A program made the translations under genes and the position numbers. 64,000 nt of DNA, taken from Basidiobolus meristosporus CBS 931.73. Taxonomy: Eukaryota > Basidiobolomycota > Basidiobolomycetes > Basidiobolales > Basidiobolaceae. Of the stretch, positions 1 through 11,434 are shown in pieces (position 1 is the stretch's first letter; every line of letters begins with the position of its first letter). The notes beneath the pieces were generated by a model that did no database searches, had not been told where the DNA came from, and worked only from the letters and a program-made list of their open reading frames with translations. The stretch spans positions 1 to 64,000 of the forward strand of contig MCFE01000366.1 in the NCBI GenBank assembly GCA_002104905.1, in the 5' to 3' direction.

Positions 1-2838
1 TGTTCTCACTCTGGATATATTCTGGTAATACCCCATCTGAGGAAGCTAATGCAATTTGACAAATATTGCAAAGCGATATAGTACTGCACTCAGTATCAAT
101 CAAGTACAAACATATCCAATATAGTTAATGGCAAGTATTACAAATAGCTAAGAAGCAAGGGCTACTTTGAAGGTATGTATTTCCATGCACTTGCCTTGGC
201 TCTTAATGGATTTGCATCAAACAAGTACTCTACCAGCAAATCCTGCTGGCCACTGAATCTCATCAATCTGAATCTGCTGCCCATCTTACAGTATAAGAGC
301 AATAATTGGAGGGTAGTCTCACAGGTATCTGGGCCTAAATCACTGTCCAACCTGGATAGCTACCAGTATCCACTGCTGGAAGAATTTTATATGCTTTCCA
401 GCAGGATAACAGTAAATGGCTGTCATGTAAAAGCACATATTTTCATCTGAATTGGGGATACCCCAGCCATCAGTGAGATAGCAGGTTTTGCACAATGTAT
501 TGTATTGCTGTCAAATGTGTGAGATCCAGGGGATTTACTCCATAACTCACACACATTATTATCACTCAAATACCAGCACTAAGAACATCATTTTCCTACA
601 GAGAGAACATACACAAGTCAGCATGCAACTGCAGCAAAGTAGGCAGGCTATAAGGCATTGGCTGGAATATGGAATCAATTGAAAACCAGAGATACTTAAG
701 ATACTGCATATTTGCTGGAGCAAAAGTTTTACACTGGGAGCAATGCATTTGCTTCTTGGCAATATCTCTATACTGATTACTCTAGCAGGGTTATGAAGCC
801 ATTCCTACCTAGAGTACATTGGAAGCATTGAGACTCATATGTGGACATTGTAGTAATATTTATCCAGAAGCAGATCACCAATGTCAATGCAACACATCTA
901 CAGCCATTGTGCAAGGAGTTTATAACAGGATTTGAACAGCTATACTACAAATAAAATGCTGAATGCTGTGGTATGGTAAACATACTTCCCACAGACAAGT
1001 TTATTTATACAGCTACTATGATGTACATATCCATATTTTATCTTATCACTATTATCCCATTCTTTTTTTGCCCACATTATTAGTATTATCCCCATATGAT
1101 GTTTACCCTGATTGATTATTAGCATTGATCATCCCTAATGTTGTTCAGCTTTGTGATCAGTATACACATCTACATTAGGAAAGTACCCATGTCAGCACCT
1201 GTGGAACCTGACCTAAGTCTGTGCTACCATCCCTACCATCTTGATACCATATATAGTATCTCTTTATTGCACAGGTTTCAGACTTCTGATCCCTGATTTG
1301 TGGCATGTGCTGTGTCTTTTAGAACCTTCCAGGACCTTCTTAGAGTATTTTTGACTCATAGTGATGTCATCAAGAAATCCACTGATGCCTGGAATTTTCT
1401 AGAACCTTGTCATAAGTAGTCACTTGGTAATTACAAAAAGTATTCAAGGGAAGTCAATCCCTCATCCATAAATCATCCCATCTATAAGTAACACTTCACC
1501 TTTATTGATTAGCAGCTGATTACTGCATCTACCTTTGATAGTTATACCTCAGACTTGCCATCAAGGAGCCTTCCAGGGTAGTGCACAAGACACACAGAAG
1601 TCTTTTGAGGCACTTGAAGTGCATAGGAAGCTAGAGAGGCAGGAGCTTTACCATTGTGACTTATTGACAACAACACCAGCAGTTTAGACCTAGTGGTTAT
1701 TTCACCCATCAGATACCTCACACACCTTGGGGTATGTAGCTTCTCCCAGGAGTACCTCTACACCCCCACAATGCATAGATCTCTGCCAATACTGCATCCA
1801 TTTTCTACTCCATTTTGCTTAGTGTGTGGAGAATCTTGGGCCTTGCTTCACCTTTGGGAGTTTCCAATGCAGCAGATGTAAGGGGAGATAGGGAGACAAG
1901 TGAAGTTGCAGGTACTACTATTTCCCAATCTCATCACCAATATTACCTTCCAGTCTGTCATGGATGTGATGAGTTGGCACATGGAGGACAGCCAGGAAGA
2001 GTTAGAAAACACTGAGGACAGATGTGCACATGGTGACACCTATGCCTATGGCATTAAGAAGCTAAGCAGCCCCAATGTGTGGGTAATCAGTCAAGTAATG
2101 CAAAGTTTGGCTGGGTGCAACATGCAACTAATTTTTATTAGTGAAGCTCTACCAAAGTATGCCAGGTTTCTCTTGGTCATAAGCCAACTTCCACACCATT
2201 CAATTTGGAATTCACACAAACAAGAGCCAGAGCGCACCTATAAGGAGAGTAGAATCCAGCAAGGAGAAGGAATATATTGGCCAAATACCAAAATATCTTT
2301 GCGGATATTCAGGAGGTATTCATGGCAGAGGTGTTGGCAACAAAGCATATCTTTGCATGATGTATATTTTACCAGCAGTATATGGTATATGGCCACTTTG
2401 CAAGTATTGCACTAATAAGCTGAATAGTTGAGGTGATATTAGTATGTCAATTGCAGCAGTTGTGCACATTTGTAGAGCTTAGTAAGCCACAGGCCATAGT
2501 GTTTTGATTCAAACTATTTGTGAAATACCCAAGGTAGTAGCAGATAAGCAAATACAGAGGGGTTGTTATATGGTGGAATATATGAGTTGCACAAGGAGAG
2601 GTAGAAAAAGGAAATACCATTTAGAAAATTGGTTTGGTAGCATTTTACAGAACAGGCTGTAGGCCACAATACTGCCATAACAATGCCATCCAAGACTTGC
2701 AATGAGGCTGTCAAAACGTCATCAAGTTCTTTGCCATAAAAGGCAATTGGATGTACTGGTTGGTTGGATCCATTCAACACTGTTGTAGAGTGCATGAAGA
2801 CCACCACAATGTCATGCTATTATTGCTACAGCACTAAC
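1..2838 (+). mobile_element. Plavaka-like (CACTA-type) DNA transposon copy P1, degenerate and truncated
   Basis: The plus strand encodes pieces of one transposase in several frames with stops. Around 175-450 is a block with CWPLNLINLNLLP and a Gly-Pro-Lys-Ser-Leu segment, then GDTPAIS near 457, CEIQGIYS near 520, and an Ile-His/Gly-Pro block near 1790-1880. This order is what I know of fungal Plavaka-type transposase proteins, so the family name is inferred from motifs. The same blocks recur in six other copies in the window (P3, P4/P7, P5, P6, P8, P9). Solo LTR B1 (967-1770) interrupts it. The stretch 2410-2838 matches, in opposite orientation, the left part of P5 and P6, so it is element sequence and not host. 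It runs off the left edge and is cut at 2838 by the Ty3 element. Confidence 0.7.
967..1770 (+). repeat. Solo LTR, family B (copy B1), 4-bp TSD
   Basis: An 804-bp block begins TGTGGTATGG and ends CCCCCACA. It interrupts transposon P1 between sequence that is continuous in other copies. It is flanked on both sides by ATGC (963-966 and 1771-1774), a 4-bp target duplication. Most of it is repeated at 51455-52053, which lacks about 200 bp corresponding to 1251-1465. No internal retroelement sequence is present, so I call it a solo LTR. Confidence 0.85.
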
Positions 2839-3174
2839 TGTTGTATCCAAGAGAAAGTGTAATAAAACTCTTGAATGGTTTAACTGAGCCAAAGGGACAA
2901 TTAAGTGCAGAATCTTAGAATTGTCAGAGAGTGGCGGATATATTAGCAGAAAGATTCTGATCTAATATTGGTCTTGGATATAGCTGGGTTGGCTATAAAG
3001 ACAATGATATTTGTTTGCTAGGCAGGCTAGGCTTGGTGTTCTTTGGAGTGCTAGATATACTAGGCTTGGATAGAAACTAGAACGGAATTGTTGGATTCTT
3101 ATTTTTGCTGAGACAGAATCTTAATTTTGTCAAGACACACACTAAACCAAAAGTTTCAGTAAACCTTATTTATA
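2839..3174 (-). repeat. 3' LTR of the chromovirus
   Basis: Matches 8061-8396 over 336 bp; starts TGTTGTATCC and ends near TTTATA. In element orientation the sequence just inside is AGAAAAG, a possible short polypurine tract. The 361 bases between this LTR and the integrase stop (3175-3535) show no other gene and are the element's 3' untranslated part. Confidence 0.9.
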
Positions 3175-3535
3175 CTTTTCTGATCAAGTTGAATTAGTAA
3201 GTGCCAAGGGACTGGATGGATTGAAATCAATTTGGGTGTTCATAGGTGCATAAGATAAATGAAAATTACATCATCAATCAACTGATGTCTTGGCAACTGC
3301 ACAGTGGTTGGATAGATCTCAGATGACTAATCACCTGGGAAGGCTTGGCAGATAGGTTGATAACGTAATGACCATTTGAAAATAGATCAGGTGTGATAGC
3401 TAAAAATAGATTCTGAGGTGGGATAAAATAAACTGTAACTGGGATTTGTTATGTTTGGGTTAGGGAAAATCAGTTAGGGTACTAGATATCCAAACGGAGT
3501 AAAATTGGCTAAGTTTTAAATGTTGATGCACAACA

Positions 3536-6500
3536 TCACTTCCTTCCAGAAGAGGAGTTTTTTGATTCCTTCTGGGTTCCTCTGCGGCTCCAATACTGTT
3601 CAATAATGGCAACACCATCAAAGTTGGTGTAAGGTTCCCAGGTGTTGTGTTTGGCATCATAGCCTTTCCACTTGACTAAATAAAAGCGATTTGGTTCTTC
3701 TCCATCATGGTCCACAATAGCTTCAACTTCATAGGATTCCAAAGTTACTGGGTCTTGAGAAATAAGTTTGAGTGAAGAAGGTGGAAAGTTTTTGGGTAGC
3801 AGTGCCCCAGTGTTATCCTGAAGTACATAAGATCCTCTAGTAGTGCGTCTGACAACCTTGAATGGTCCTTCATACTTGGGGTCAAGCTTGGATTGCCGGA
3901 TTGGATCTAGTGTCATGACATATGACCCATCTGGGAAGCTGCTGTTCCTGTGTCTTGAGGTGCACGTTGAAGTCATCTTTTGCTGAGAGGCCTTACTTCT
4001 GGCACTGATAGCAGTGTAGCCAATGTTGGTAAGGTACTCAAGCCGGTTCTTTAGCTTATCTGTATACAAACTTGCTAACTCTGTACTCTGGTAGTCTCCA
4101 AAGTGGTTGTATCTTCTTCCAAACATCAAGGATCATGGTGTTGATCCATGTAGAGCGGCAATTTTGGTGTTGATAGCATACTGTACAGTCGGAATGTACT
4201 TGTCCCAATTCTTCTTGATACCTTTGATAGATTTCCTGATGATGTTCACTGAGGTCTGAACATGTCTTTCAGCCAGTCCATTAGCTTTGGGATAATATGG
4301 AGTGATCAGACGGTGATCAATGGCGCTATTCTGGCAAAGGGCTTTGATCACGTGATTCACATATTCTGTTCCATTATCTGATTGAATGACCTTAGGGAAT
4401 CTAAAAAGGCAGAAGTGCTTGAATAGCACTTGTGCAATAGTGGCAGCATACTTGTCTGGGATAGCTATGAGGAAGACAAAACATGTGCAGACATCCACAA
4501 TTACAAAGAGGTAGTGATTACCATCATCACTAGTGGTGAAAGGTCCAGCTAGATCAATTGCAATATGATCCATAGGAAGGCTTGCATGGATGGGGCTCAA
4601 ATGGTGAAATTCATGGTGGCTGATATTCTAAAGTTGACATTCTCTGCATGACTTGACAAATTCTAAGCAGTCAACTTTGATATTTGTCCAGTGATATCCA
4701 TCAGAGTGTAGCTTCTTCATAAGTGTGTCAGCTCCAAAGTGGCCAAGTAAATGACTCCTCTGTATTAATGTTTTCCTTTGTTCTTCAGGTGGGATTTTCC
4801 AAGTTGCTGAATCCAGTTGAGGAATTGTTTTGGAAGTTGTAGAGAGTTTACTGATTACATCAGTAATCACATGTCCCTCCCAAGGTGAAGTTGGAAAAAG
4901 TCTTGACAGGTGGTCAAGAAGGATGTTGAGGATTCCTGGGCAATGAATAACTGTATATTCATAATCAAGTAGAGTATCAAGCCAGTTGGTGAGCATTGGA
5001 GTCAGAGTCTTCTGAGTGTGGATATAGACAAGGGCTTGGTGGTCAGTATACAAGGTAAAAGGATTACCCCATAGATACTGATGAAACTTCTTCAAGGCAA
5101 AGACTATGGCAAGTAGCTCCTTCTTGGTAGCAGAATAGTTTCTCTCAGCAGGTTGTAGGGACCTGGCTTGGAAAGAGATCCAGTGAGGCGGATTTTGGTC
5201 TTCATCTTGATAGAGGACTGCCCCTAACCCAACATTAGATGCATCCGTAGCAACAACAAAGGGCTTAGTAAAGTCTGGGTAGGATAAGGTGGGTGCTTGT
5301 GGAAGCAGTTGGCAGAGTGACTGAAAGGCTTGGTCATGAGTCTTGTTCCAGGCTGAGGTGAGATCAGGGCTATGGCGTAATGCATCTAAATGGGCACTCA
5401 ATGAGGACATGAGTGGTATGTGTTCCCTGAAATAGTTGAATACTCCAAGATAATGTTGAAGTTGCTTGGCACTAGTGGGTTTTGGCCATTCTGGGATATT
5501 GCCCAGTTTGAAAGGATCTAATTGGTGGCCAGCTGGTGTAACTATAAATCCAAGCAGATTGATTTTGAGGCGGGCAAAACTGCACTTTTCAGCATTGAGA
5601 GTCAGTCCAGCAGTTGCCAGTCTGTTGATTACATCAGTGACATGGGTTGCATGATCATCATGGTTAGTGGAAAAGATGATGACATCATCATCAAATACCA
5701 ATGCGTATGGTGCATTCTTGAGTATTATAGTCATTACTCTCTGAAACTTGCTGGTAAGTGTCTTTAGGCCAAAGGGAGCTCCCTGAAACATCCATTGCAT
5801 ATTATTCCAAGTAAAGGCAGTCTTATGCTGATGATCAGGATGGATCTGGAATTGGTGATATGCATCCTTTAAGTCCAACTTGGAGAATACTTTTGCTCCT
5901 GATAGTGCGGAAAAGATATCTTGGATTCTTGGAATTGGAAACTTGTCATCTTGGAGAAGCTTGTTCAGAGGTCTGGGGTCCAAACAGGGTCTCTTCAGGG
6001 TTAAATTTCCATCAGCATCTTTCTTTGGTGCAAGTGTCAAAGGGCTGTTGAATGTTGTGTTGACAGGGGCTTGAGTGATAATTCCATTGTCAGCCCATTT
6101 TTGGACTATCTCATCAACTAAGTGTTGACATGAATGTGGAATTGGGCATTGCCTCCTCCATGTTGACTCACCAGGTTGGGTCTCTAGTGTAACAATGGAT
6201 TCTGGGATGGTGCAGAAGCTGTTCCTTGGAATGGCCTGATTTCTCTCTATGGCCAGCTGAATATCCAATTTGACTGATTGAGAATATTCTTGAAAAGTTG
6301 GGGTTAACTTTTCTTCTTCCAGTTGGGATGAGATAATCTCTGGGATTTGATCCATTATGAGCGGCTGAGATTTAGTGATTCCTGGATAGGAAACTGGTAG
6401 TCCGCCTATGCAAAAGCCAAGTTTGGTGAAGGTGTCCAGACCAATGACTACCTGAGGTCCATCTGGTATGTCAATAACTTCCATCTGATGGATTATGGTT

Positions 6501-6826
6501 ACTGAGCCATAATGTATGTTGATTGGGTTGGTAATGCCAATTCTTGGGGCTGAGAGATCCTTAGCTGCAAGAATGATTTTTCCTGGTTGTTTTTCTATCT
6601 CCAAATTGAGTTCTCTGATTACATTGGGTGATACAATAGAGTTGGATGATCCATTATCCAGTAGTGCTACGTATGATTGGCCATTGAGGGTGAGTGGCAC
6701 TTCTATGGCTTTGAGCTGTGTGATTGGTTGCTTCTTTTCTTGAACAGTTGCAATTTTAGCTGGAAACTCAAAGAGGTTGTGATAATCTTGAACTGTAAGT
6801 TCTTCATATGCTTCTTCATACCCCAT
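3536..6826 (-). pseudogene. Chromovirus Pol (protease-RT-RNase H-integrase-chromodomain), two nonsense codons
   Basis: Copies element RNA into DNA and integrates it. In order from 6826: a retropepsin-like segment (ALLDNGSSNS, where the usual Asp-Ser/Thr-Gly reads Asp-Asn-Gly); RT with KLDLKDAYHQ and FDDDVIIFS, where the Asp pair aligned to YxDD is kept; RNase H with ATDASNVGLGAVLYQ and YTDHQALVY; a zinc-binding integrase head (HLLGHFGADT ... CREC); an integrase core with IDLAGPF, SDNGTEY and LAERHVQ supplying the three acidic residues; and a chromodomain (YLVKWKGYDAKHNTWEP). All parts share one frame. Stops at 4628-4630 (TAG) and 4133-4135 (TGA) break it. Otherwise it is intact, so it decayed recently or is suppressed. 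Confidence 0.92.
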
Positions 6827-6838
6827 TGTATCACTGGC

Positions 6839-8020
6839 TCAATGGTCATCAAGGATCTGGGTAATTTTGGCTGATGGTGTGGAGTTCTTCTCAGGACAGG
6901 CAGGTGATCTATGTCCCATATTTCCACATATAAAGCACTTGTCATCAGCATATGGATTATCAGTTTTGGTGTTTTGCTGCTTTTCTGAGGTGTTTCCTGA
7001 CTTGTTTGACTGCTTGGTGATGCCTTTGCATTCACTAGTAGAATGATAGCATTTTCCATGAAGCTCACAGTGCTTGGTAGCGGTTGACTGCTTCTTGGTC
7101 ACATGACTGGTCTCTTTTCCGGCTGTTGTGGGATCTTGGGTTGAGTTGCCTGAAGTCAGGCTAACAGCTGCAGTCAAGGTGATTGCCAGTGTACATATCT
7201 CTGAGATCTGGTCATAGGTATGTGCAGGGTTGCTTACTTTGACAATAGCAATATTGCTCTGTAGCTGGTGTGAAAAGTTCAAAAGAAAATGAGCAGTAAG
7301 CAATGGATTATCATCACTAACTCCAGCTAATCTCATTTGTCTTTGGAATCTATCTCAGAAGTGTTGCACATATTCACCTTTTTGCATTTTAGTTTTCAAT
7401 AAGTTGCGGTACAGATGTGCTTTCTTGAGAGGATTGTCAAAATGGCTGCAAAAGAGGTTTTGGGCAATTTTCCACTTACTATTGGAAGGAATGCTCACTT
7501 CAACCCAGTCAGCATCTTGCATTGTGAGACAGAGAGGCAGAAGTCTAGCCCAGTTGGTGGCAGGGTCTAGCTTGTGTGCAGCTAAGACTTGACTAAACTT
7601 GTAAAGAAACTCAGTTGGATTCTTGATGGCATTGGTGCCTTCAGCATAAACAGGCAAGGATCTTGGGGCAACCACCAGGGCAGGTCTAGAAGAAGATGTA
7701 GATCTGGAGGATTCAAAGGCATGACTTCTTGGTGGCTTATGCAGAGCAAGGCTTGGTGGATTTTTAATGCTGTCAATTACTATGGCAATATTCTCCAGTG
7801 CTTCCTTAATTAATCCAATTTCATCTTGGTAACCGGATATAACTTCAAGGAGTTCATCTCTAAGGTGATTATCAGATCTTGTTTTGGCAAGCTTTGAGTG
7901 CTCAAGCAGCATGGTGTTTCTTTCAAGCATGATGTTTTCAAGCTGTTCAGTAAGTTCTTCCTGATTTCTTCTGGCTTCTTCTAACATGGAAAGGTTTGGA
8001 TTGCTTGCTGCTGCAGACAT
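6839..8020 (-). pseudogene. Chromovirus Gag, one internal TGA
   Basis: Structural capsid/nucleocapsid protein of the element. It starts at 8020 (MSAAASNPN), 41 bp inside the 5' LTR, with a predicted coiled coil over the first 60 residues (EEARRNQEELTEQLENIMLE). A capsid-like region follows, including EFLYKFSQVLAAHKLD and SHFDNPLKKAHLYRNLL. A TGA at 7355-7357 interrupts it just before DRFQRQMRLAG, where a CGA arginine codon would fit. The C-terminus has a CCHC zinc knuckle, CFICGNMGHRSPAC. Gag ends at a TGA at 6839-6841, and Pol continues in the same frame, so that stop is either a genuine gag/pol boundary or another mutation. Confidence 0.88.
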
Positions 8021-8060
8021 CTTCTAATTGGCTGAATGTAATGGAATTCAACAAAAAAAA

Positions 8061-8396
8061 TGTTGTATCCAAGAGAAAGTGTAATAAAACTCTTGAATGG
8101 TTTAACTGAACCAAAGGGACAATTAAGTGCAGAATCTTAGAATTGTCAGAGAGTGGCGGATATATTAGCAGAAAGATTCTGATCTAATATTGGTCTTGGA
8201 TATAGCTGGGTTGGCTATATAGACAATGATATTTGTTTGCTAGGCAGGCTAGGCTTGGTGTTCTTTGGAGTGCTAGATATACTAGGCTTGGATAGAAATT
8301 AGAACGGAATTGTTGGATTTTTATTTTTGCTGAGACAGAATCTAAATTATGTTGAAACACACACTAAACCAAAAGGTTTGGTAAACCCTATTTATA
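8061..8396 (-). repeat. 5' LTR of the chromovirus
   Basis: Right-hand 336-bp copy of the repeat at 2839-3174. In element orientation it ends GGATACAACA and is followed by a T-run and a 41-bp leader before the gag start. I could not recognise a tRNA primer-binding site next to it. Confidence 0.9.
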
Positions 8397-9938
8397 TTGT
8401 TGTTCCAGTTACTTGGTTGATATGTGCATCTGTTGTGTTGTATTATGATCAGTGTGGGGCTTGTTCTACAATGTAGAGGCTAATCAACAATATACAACAA
8501 CTTCCAGTATGCTAATACTGAAATAGTTTATTGGGAGTTTGATATAGTGATTGAAGATATATCTTTCACTAATTTCCTGAATCTTAGGCTCAAAATATAC
8601 TGTAGGCAGTGTTTATCACTTCTACAGCAGTGTTCTGACCTTCTGTTGACTAATCGGCTTATTTACTTTTATAGTAACTTTTCCTTATTTGGAAGTCACT
8701 TTCCTTTCTGAGAAGATATTTCCTAATATGGAAACTCTGAACTCCCCTTTAACCTAAAGGGGTGTGTTGTAGAAGTCTCTAAAGCGGTCTTAGACCTAAA
8801 GGGGTGTCTGAAGAGGTGTCTTTAAAGTAAAGGGGCTTCTCTAGAGTAAAGGGGCTTCTTAGAGGTGTCTCTGAAGGAGTCTTTAGACTTAAAGGGGTAT
8901 CTGAAGGGGTGTCTTTAGAGTAAAGGGGTTTCTTAGAGGGGACTTTTCCAACAGAAATGTAGTAGTTTCTTGTAGAACTTAGATTGGAATCTTGTGAGCT
9001 TTGCAGTCTCTTTACTGATGTAGTACCAATCAAAGTCTGAATACTCAACAGTGCAAGTGATGCAAGGGAAGTCTTATAACCTTTAAACTTGTAATTGTAG
9101 TGTGGAGATTCTGGAAAGAGAGGCTCTCTTTTATTTTACAGCTAGGGAAGTCATATATATGAAAATTTTGAAGGATCAAAGTTTTTGGGCAATTGCACAA
9201 GCAATGCATGTGATACAAAGCTAAAATTGCATAGTGGCACAGATTGGACATAGGCGCAGCACCTGTGAGAATTTCACGTGACTTGATTGGCTGGTTCAAA
9301 AGTTACACGTGATCAAAGTCATTATAGTAAACCTAGCAATAAGGCATGGTATATATAATAATTGGACTCTTTTGGTCATAACTCCTTAAGTACTGATTCA
9401 AACAAGCTGCAATATGAAACATGTGTTGGCTACTACATGTTCTGTATGACATAATATTCTTGGGTGGATTGCTTGTCAGGGTCTGGAGCATTTGTTCTTC
9501 AAAGTTGGAAATTCTTGATCTTTCACTTGTGTGTTACAATAGCAAAAAGCAAGATAAAGAAATGAGTGCAATATTGGTTTAGAGATGTTGTAGTAATGGA
9601 ATACCTTCCATTACCACACATCCTATCCACTAACAGCTCCATTTGCATAATTGATGGCCATTTTTCCAAATAATCCAATAAGCCACTGAGTGGCTCCACC
9701 AGTTCTAGGGTGATATACTGAGGCTTTTAAGTGTTTGATATGTTGCATTTCCAGGTAAGCTTCCAATGTTTATGCCATAAAGTTTGCTCCTCTGTTGGAT
9801 AGGATATCTACAAGGCATCCAAACCTCTTCAGGATCTTATGGTACATGAAACTTGCAACTTCTTAATCACTGGCTACTGGTACAGCTCTAGCTACTGTCC
9901 ATTTGATGGCATGGTAAACTGCCACTAGAATCCTACGG
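8397..9938 (-). pseudogene. Ty3 integrase relic split by solo LTR A1
   Basis: Only 8397-8430 and 9619-9938 belong to this relic; LTR A1 separates them. The nucleotide sequence aligns closely to the integrase of the Ty3 element at 30970-35680 (compare 31900-32240), including the region around its YHPRTNGVTE block and the downstream flank. Translation is broken in all frames. It continues neither into the chromovirus on its left nor into the LTR fragment on its right, so both ends are truncated. Confidence 0.65.
8431..9618. repeat. Solo LTR, family A (copy A1), 4-bp TSD
   Basis: A 1,188-bp block starting TGTTGTGTTG and ending TTACCACA, flanked by CATC on both sides (8427-8430, 9619-9622). A second copy lies at 42505-43673. 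Bases 8755-8944 hold a degenerate array of short units, each with AAAGGGG; I count eight AGGGG motifs. No internal coding sequence accompanies it. Confidence 0.88.
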
Positions 9939-10306
9939 TGTAGTGGTGTCATAGTGACACCCATTGACAGATGTGCTTATTCCCATATTTTCTACTTCCC
10001 TATTTGTCTACTACCCTGATTTTGGTTTTATCCCATTGGTCTTACTTGATTGGTACTATCTCATAAGCTGGCTGACTTTCACACCTGCTTACCTTATTGC
10101 ATAAGTTATCTCTCACTTTATGTAAGATCACCTGATGTAAGTCCTTCTGTATTAGGCAGGTACCCTTACTAGTGCCCATAACACATGACCAAACTGTGTC
10201 ACTATCCTCACTATTTCCATATCATATAAGGTACCCCTATGTTACACAGGTTTTATAATACTCATTCTAATTGGTTGAGTGTTCTCTACCTCTTAGAGAC
10301 TTCCGG
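9939..10306 (-). repeat. Partial LTR, family D (copy D3)
   Basis: Matches in inverse orientation the end of the family D LTR (16690 towards 16290, and 25735 towards 25340), including the segments around gatgtgctta and ataagctggctgac. It starts TGTAGTGGTG and breaks off after about 368 bp, directly against copy D4. Confidence 0.75.
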
Positions 10307-10640
10307 TATAGTGGGGTTACAGTGATACCCACTGGCAGATGTACTTACTCACATATTTTCTACTTCCCTATTTTTCTAATGCCTTTATATTAGTTTTATC
10401 CCATTTGTCTAACTTGATCAGTACTATCCCATAAGCTAGCTGACTTTCTCACCTGCTTACCTTATTGTATAAGCAATCCCCCTCATTATGTAAGATTACT
10501 TGCTATAAGTGCTTCTATATTAAGCAAGTACCTGTGCTAGTACCCATGACACATGACCAATCCATATTACTTTCCCTACCATTTCTATGCCATGTATGGT
10601 ATCCCTATGTTGCATAGGTCTCAGGGTACTGATTCACGGT
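10307..10640 (-). repeat. Partial LTR, family D (copy D4), in tandem with D3
   Basis: A second, diverged copy of the same LTR end, starting TATAGTGGGG immediately after D3 and running about 330 bp. It covers almost the same part of the LTR as D3, so the two form a head-to-tail pair of truncated copies. It abuts transposon P3 on the right. Confidence 0.72.
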
Positions 10641-10701
10641 CACCAATTAATATTGATACACATATGTGGGACTACAAATGCAAAGACTGGATGAACTAGA
10701 T

Positions 10702-11434
10702 AGACTTGTTGCGTTGGATAGTGCCACATTGAGCCATGAGTGCCAAATGATGCCATAGTGTGCCAAGGAGGCCAAATGAGCCTATACTTGGCCACAGAGT
10801 GTGAAACAGAGCTCTGCATCTTCATGCAAAGCTGCCCCTGTGTTTCACTCATTGTGTTGGAGAAAATCCATATTTTCACCTTTTTTTTAGGTCAATGTTG
10901 TGCAGGATGTGTAAGAGCACAAAAGGATTGAAGACATGCATCAGGTACTCAATACCCATGGCACTCTGAATCTAGCTCCTGTGGCTTGTAGCATGTCACA
11001 AAAATGCATGGCACTATCTTGGTCCACTGGTACTATCTGGCACTATAATTGCTTTGTATAGATCTTACTTTAGGGCTAATAATTGGATATAGTGCCCGAT
11101 AGTACCAGTGGACCAAGATAGTGCCATGCATTTTTGTGACATGCTACAAGCCACAGGAGCTAGATTCAGAGTGCCTTGGGTATTGCGTACCTGATGCATG
11201 TCTTCAGCTCTTCTGTGCTCTTACAGATTCTGCACAACATTGATCCACAAAAAAACATCAAAAAAAAGATTTTCTTCTACATCATAGGTGAAACACAGGG
11301 GCTGCTTTGCATGAAGAAGCAGAGCTCTGTTTCACACTCTGTGGCCAAGTATAGGTTCACTTGGCCTCTCTGCCACACTATGGCATCATTTGGCACTCAT
11401 GGCTCAATGTGGCACTATCCAACGGAACAAGTCT
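10702..11434. mobile_element. Foldback (long inverted-repeat) element FB1
   Basis: A 733-bp near-palindrome. The left arm (10702-11047) and right arm (11088-11434) are inverted copies of each other around a 40-bp centre. Outer ends read AGACTTGTT inward on both sides. It splits transposon P3, and GAT stands on both sides (10699-10701 and 11435-11437), a likely 3-bp target duplication. I see no ORF of substance in it. A second damaged copy is at 39367-39853. The superfamily is not determined. Confidence 0.85.

Larger units (their letters stand above)
2839..8396 (-). mobile_element. Ty3-type chromovirus LTR retrotransposon, nearly complete
   Basis: Two direct repeats of 336 bp (2839-3174 and 8061-8396) bound a minus-strand gag-pol of typical order: gag, protease, RT, RNase H, integrase, chromodomain. 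The chromodomain at the integrase C-terminus places it in the chromovirus branch of Ty3 elements. Gag and Pol lie in one continuous frame with four in-frame stops (7355, 6839, 4628, 4133). The flanks differ: transposon P1 on the left and an integrase relic on the right. I could not resolve a target duplication. It is the best preserved element in the window; the LTRs differ at roughly a dozen positions. Confidence 0.92.

Noticed and set aside
2514-2807. A separate 97-codon minus-strand gene
   Set aside because: The sequence is shared with the left parts of P5 and P6 and lies within Plavaka-like element copies; reading is not conserved between copies.
8755-8944. Telomere-like or CRISPR-like repeat in LTR A
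   Set aside because: The AAAGGGG units are irregular, spacers are not unique sequences of even length, and the array is identical in context in two LTR copies.
9935-10640. ACGG on both sides of the D3/D4 pair as a target duplication
   Set aside because: The flanks belong to different elements (integrase relic left, transposon right) and the supposed right end lacks a CA terminus, so the match is probably chance.
10640-10931. Small frames of 60-80 codons on both strands in the foldback arms
   Set aside because: They arise from the inverted-repeat arms and are not conserved in FB2.
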